Below are positions 63,959-64,000 of a stretch of DNA of 64,000 nt, one piece after another; position 1 is the first letter of the stretch; the number at the start of each line of letters is the position of its first letter. The notes beneath the pieces are model-generated. The model was not told the DNA's origin, ran no database searches, and saw nothing but the letters and a program-made list of their open reading frames with translations. The DNA lies in NCBI GenBank assembly GCA_902789505.1, contig CADAOO010000001.1:1-64000 (forward strand), read 5' to 3'. The position numbers and the translations under genes are program-made. The stretch comes from an uncultured Methanobrevibacter sp. (GTDB taxonomy: Archaea > Methanobacteriota > Methanobacteria > Methanobacteriales > Methanobacteriaceae).

Positions 63959-64000
63959 AATAAATAATAAAAATAGTGCAATGATTGAAGGAACTTCTTG

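Noticed and set aside
1-64000. CRISPR array
   Set aside because: No regular repeat-spacer pattern was seen anywhere; the only direct repeats are short promoter-like motifs and coding low complexity.

Overview
The window reads as chromosomal DNA of a Methanobrevibacter-like hydrogenotrophic methanogen (Methanobacteriales). It is strongly AT-rich with dense short operons. Ribosome sites are mostly GGTGAT or AGGAGG types, and TATA boxes lie in the intergenic gaps. It carries archaeal information-processing genes (DNA polymerase D large subunit, L21e, RpoF/RpoL, TFS, Csl4, Pus10, Dph2, SRP54, Sec61beta, class I lysyl-tRNA synthetase), methanogenesis genes (FdhA/FdhC, FmdE, Hmd and the complete hcg set, MvhD) and a large adhesin-like surface protein typical of the genus. 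This is inference from protein families and style; no 16S rRNA is present.

Layout. 0-3.6 kb: formate metabolism (start of fdhA, fdhC transporter, FmdE-like protein, fdhD) and 6-phospho-3-hexuloisomerase. 3.6-10.6 kb: a ModE/LysR-like regulator, a PfkB kinase, thiC, a frameshifted methyltransferase, lysyl-tRNA synthetase, a GNAT-like protein and a deaminase. 10.6-17.7 kb: an acidic coiled-coil protein, polC and nrdD. 18-20.6 kb: three membrane proteins. 20.9-24 kb: an information-processing operon (rpl21e, rpoF, DUF655, ksgA, HemK-like, small membrane protein). 24-31.5 kb: dapF-lysA, adhesin-like protein, NUDIX, zinc-ribbon protein, argD. 31.7-36.4 kb: cyclophilin, an uncharacterised two-gene HEPN module, an MFS exporter, a stop-interrupted NSS symporter and a chagasin-like inhibitor. 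36.6-46.2 kb: ffh-pus10-moaC-sec61beta-hisF-ogg on the minus strand; hpt-dph2-csl4-rpoL-nudix-tfs and tRNA-Arg on the plus strand. 46.2-53.3 kb: Rad3-like helicase, cbiL, an MsvR-like redox regulator, and an operon pairing MvhD with an FdhB-like and a truncated FdhA-like protein. 53.3-64 kb: a 1.6-kb desert, the [Fe]-hydrogenase locus (hcgG divergent from hmd, then hcgABCDEF) and a decayed insertion sequence.

The best hunting results are these. (1) The hmd reading frame is broken near its N-terminus, although the whole FeGP-cofactor pathway beside it looks intact. (2) A perfect 18-bp palindrome, TTCGTA-N4-TACGAA, sits at the predicted transcription start of nrdD, and a near-identical copy lies upstream of the msvR-like gene. 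This suggests redox control of ribonucleotide reduction. (3) Two gene deserts carry related multi-hairpin elements, a candidate ncRNA family, and they flank the MvhD/FdhB/FdhA-like operon. (4) That operon encodes an FdhA-like protein about half the usual length beside an MvhD linker, a possible non-formate electron-entry module for heterodisulfide reductase. (5) A 23-nt element with one difference follows the stop codons of two unrelated genes. (6) A HEPN-type protein overlaps an unknown partner and may be a toxin-antitoxin or defence pair.

Several genes carry single lesions (methyltransferase, NSS symporter, hmd, transposase, adhesin start codon). Some of these fall in A/T homopolymers and could be sequencing errors.
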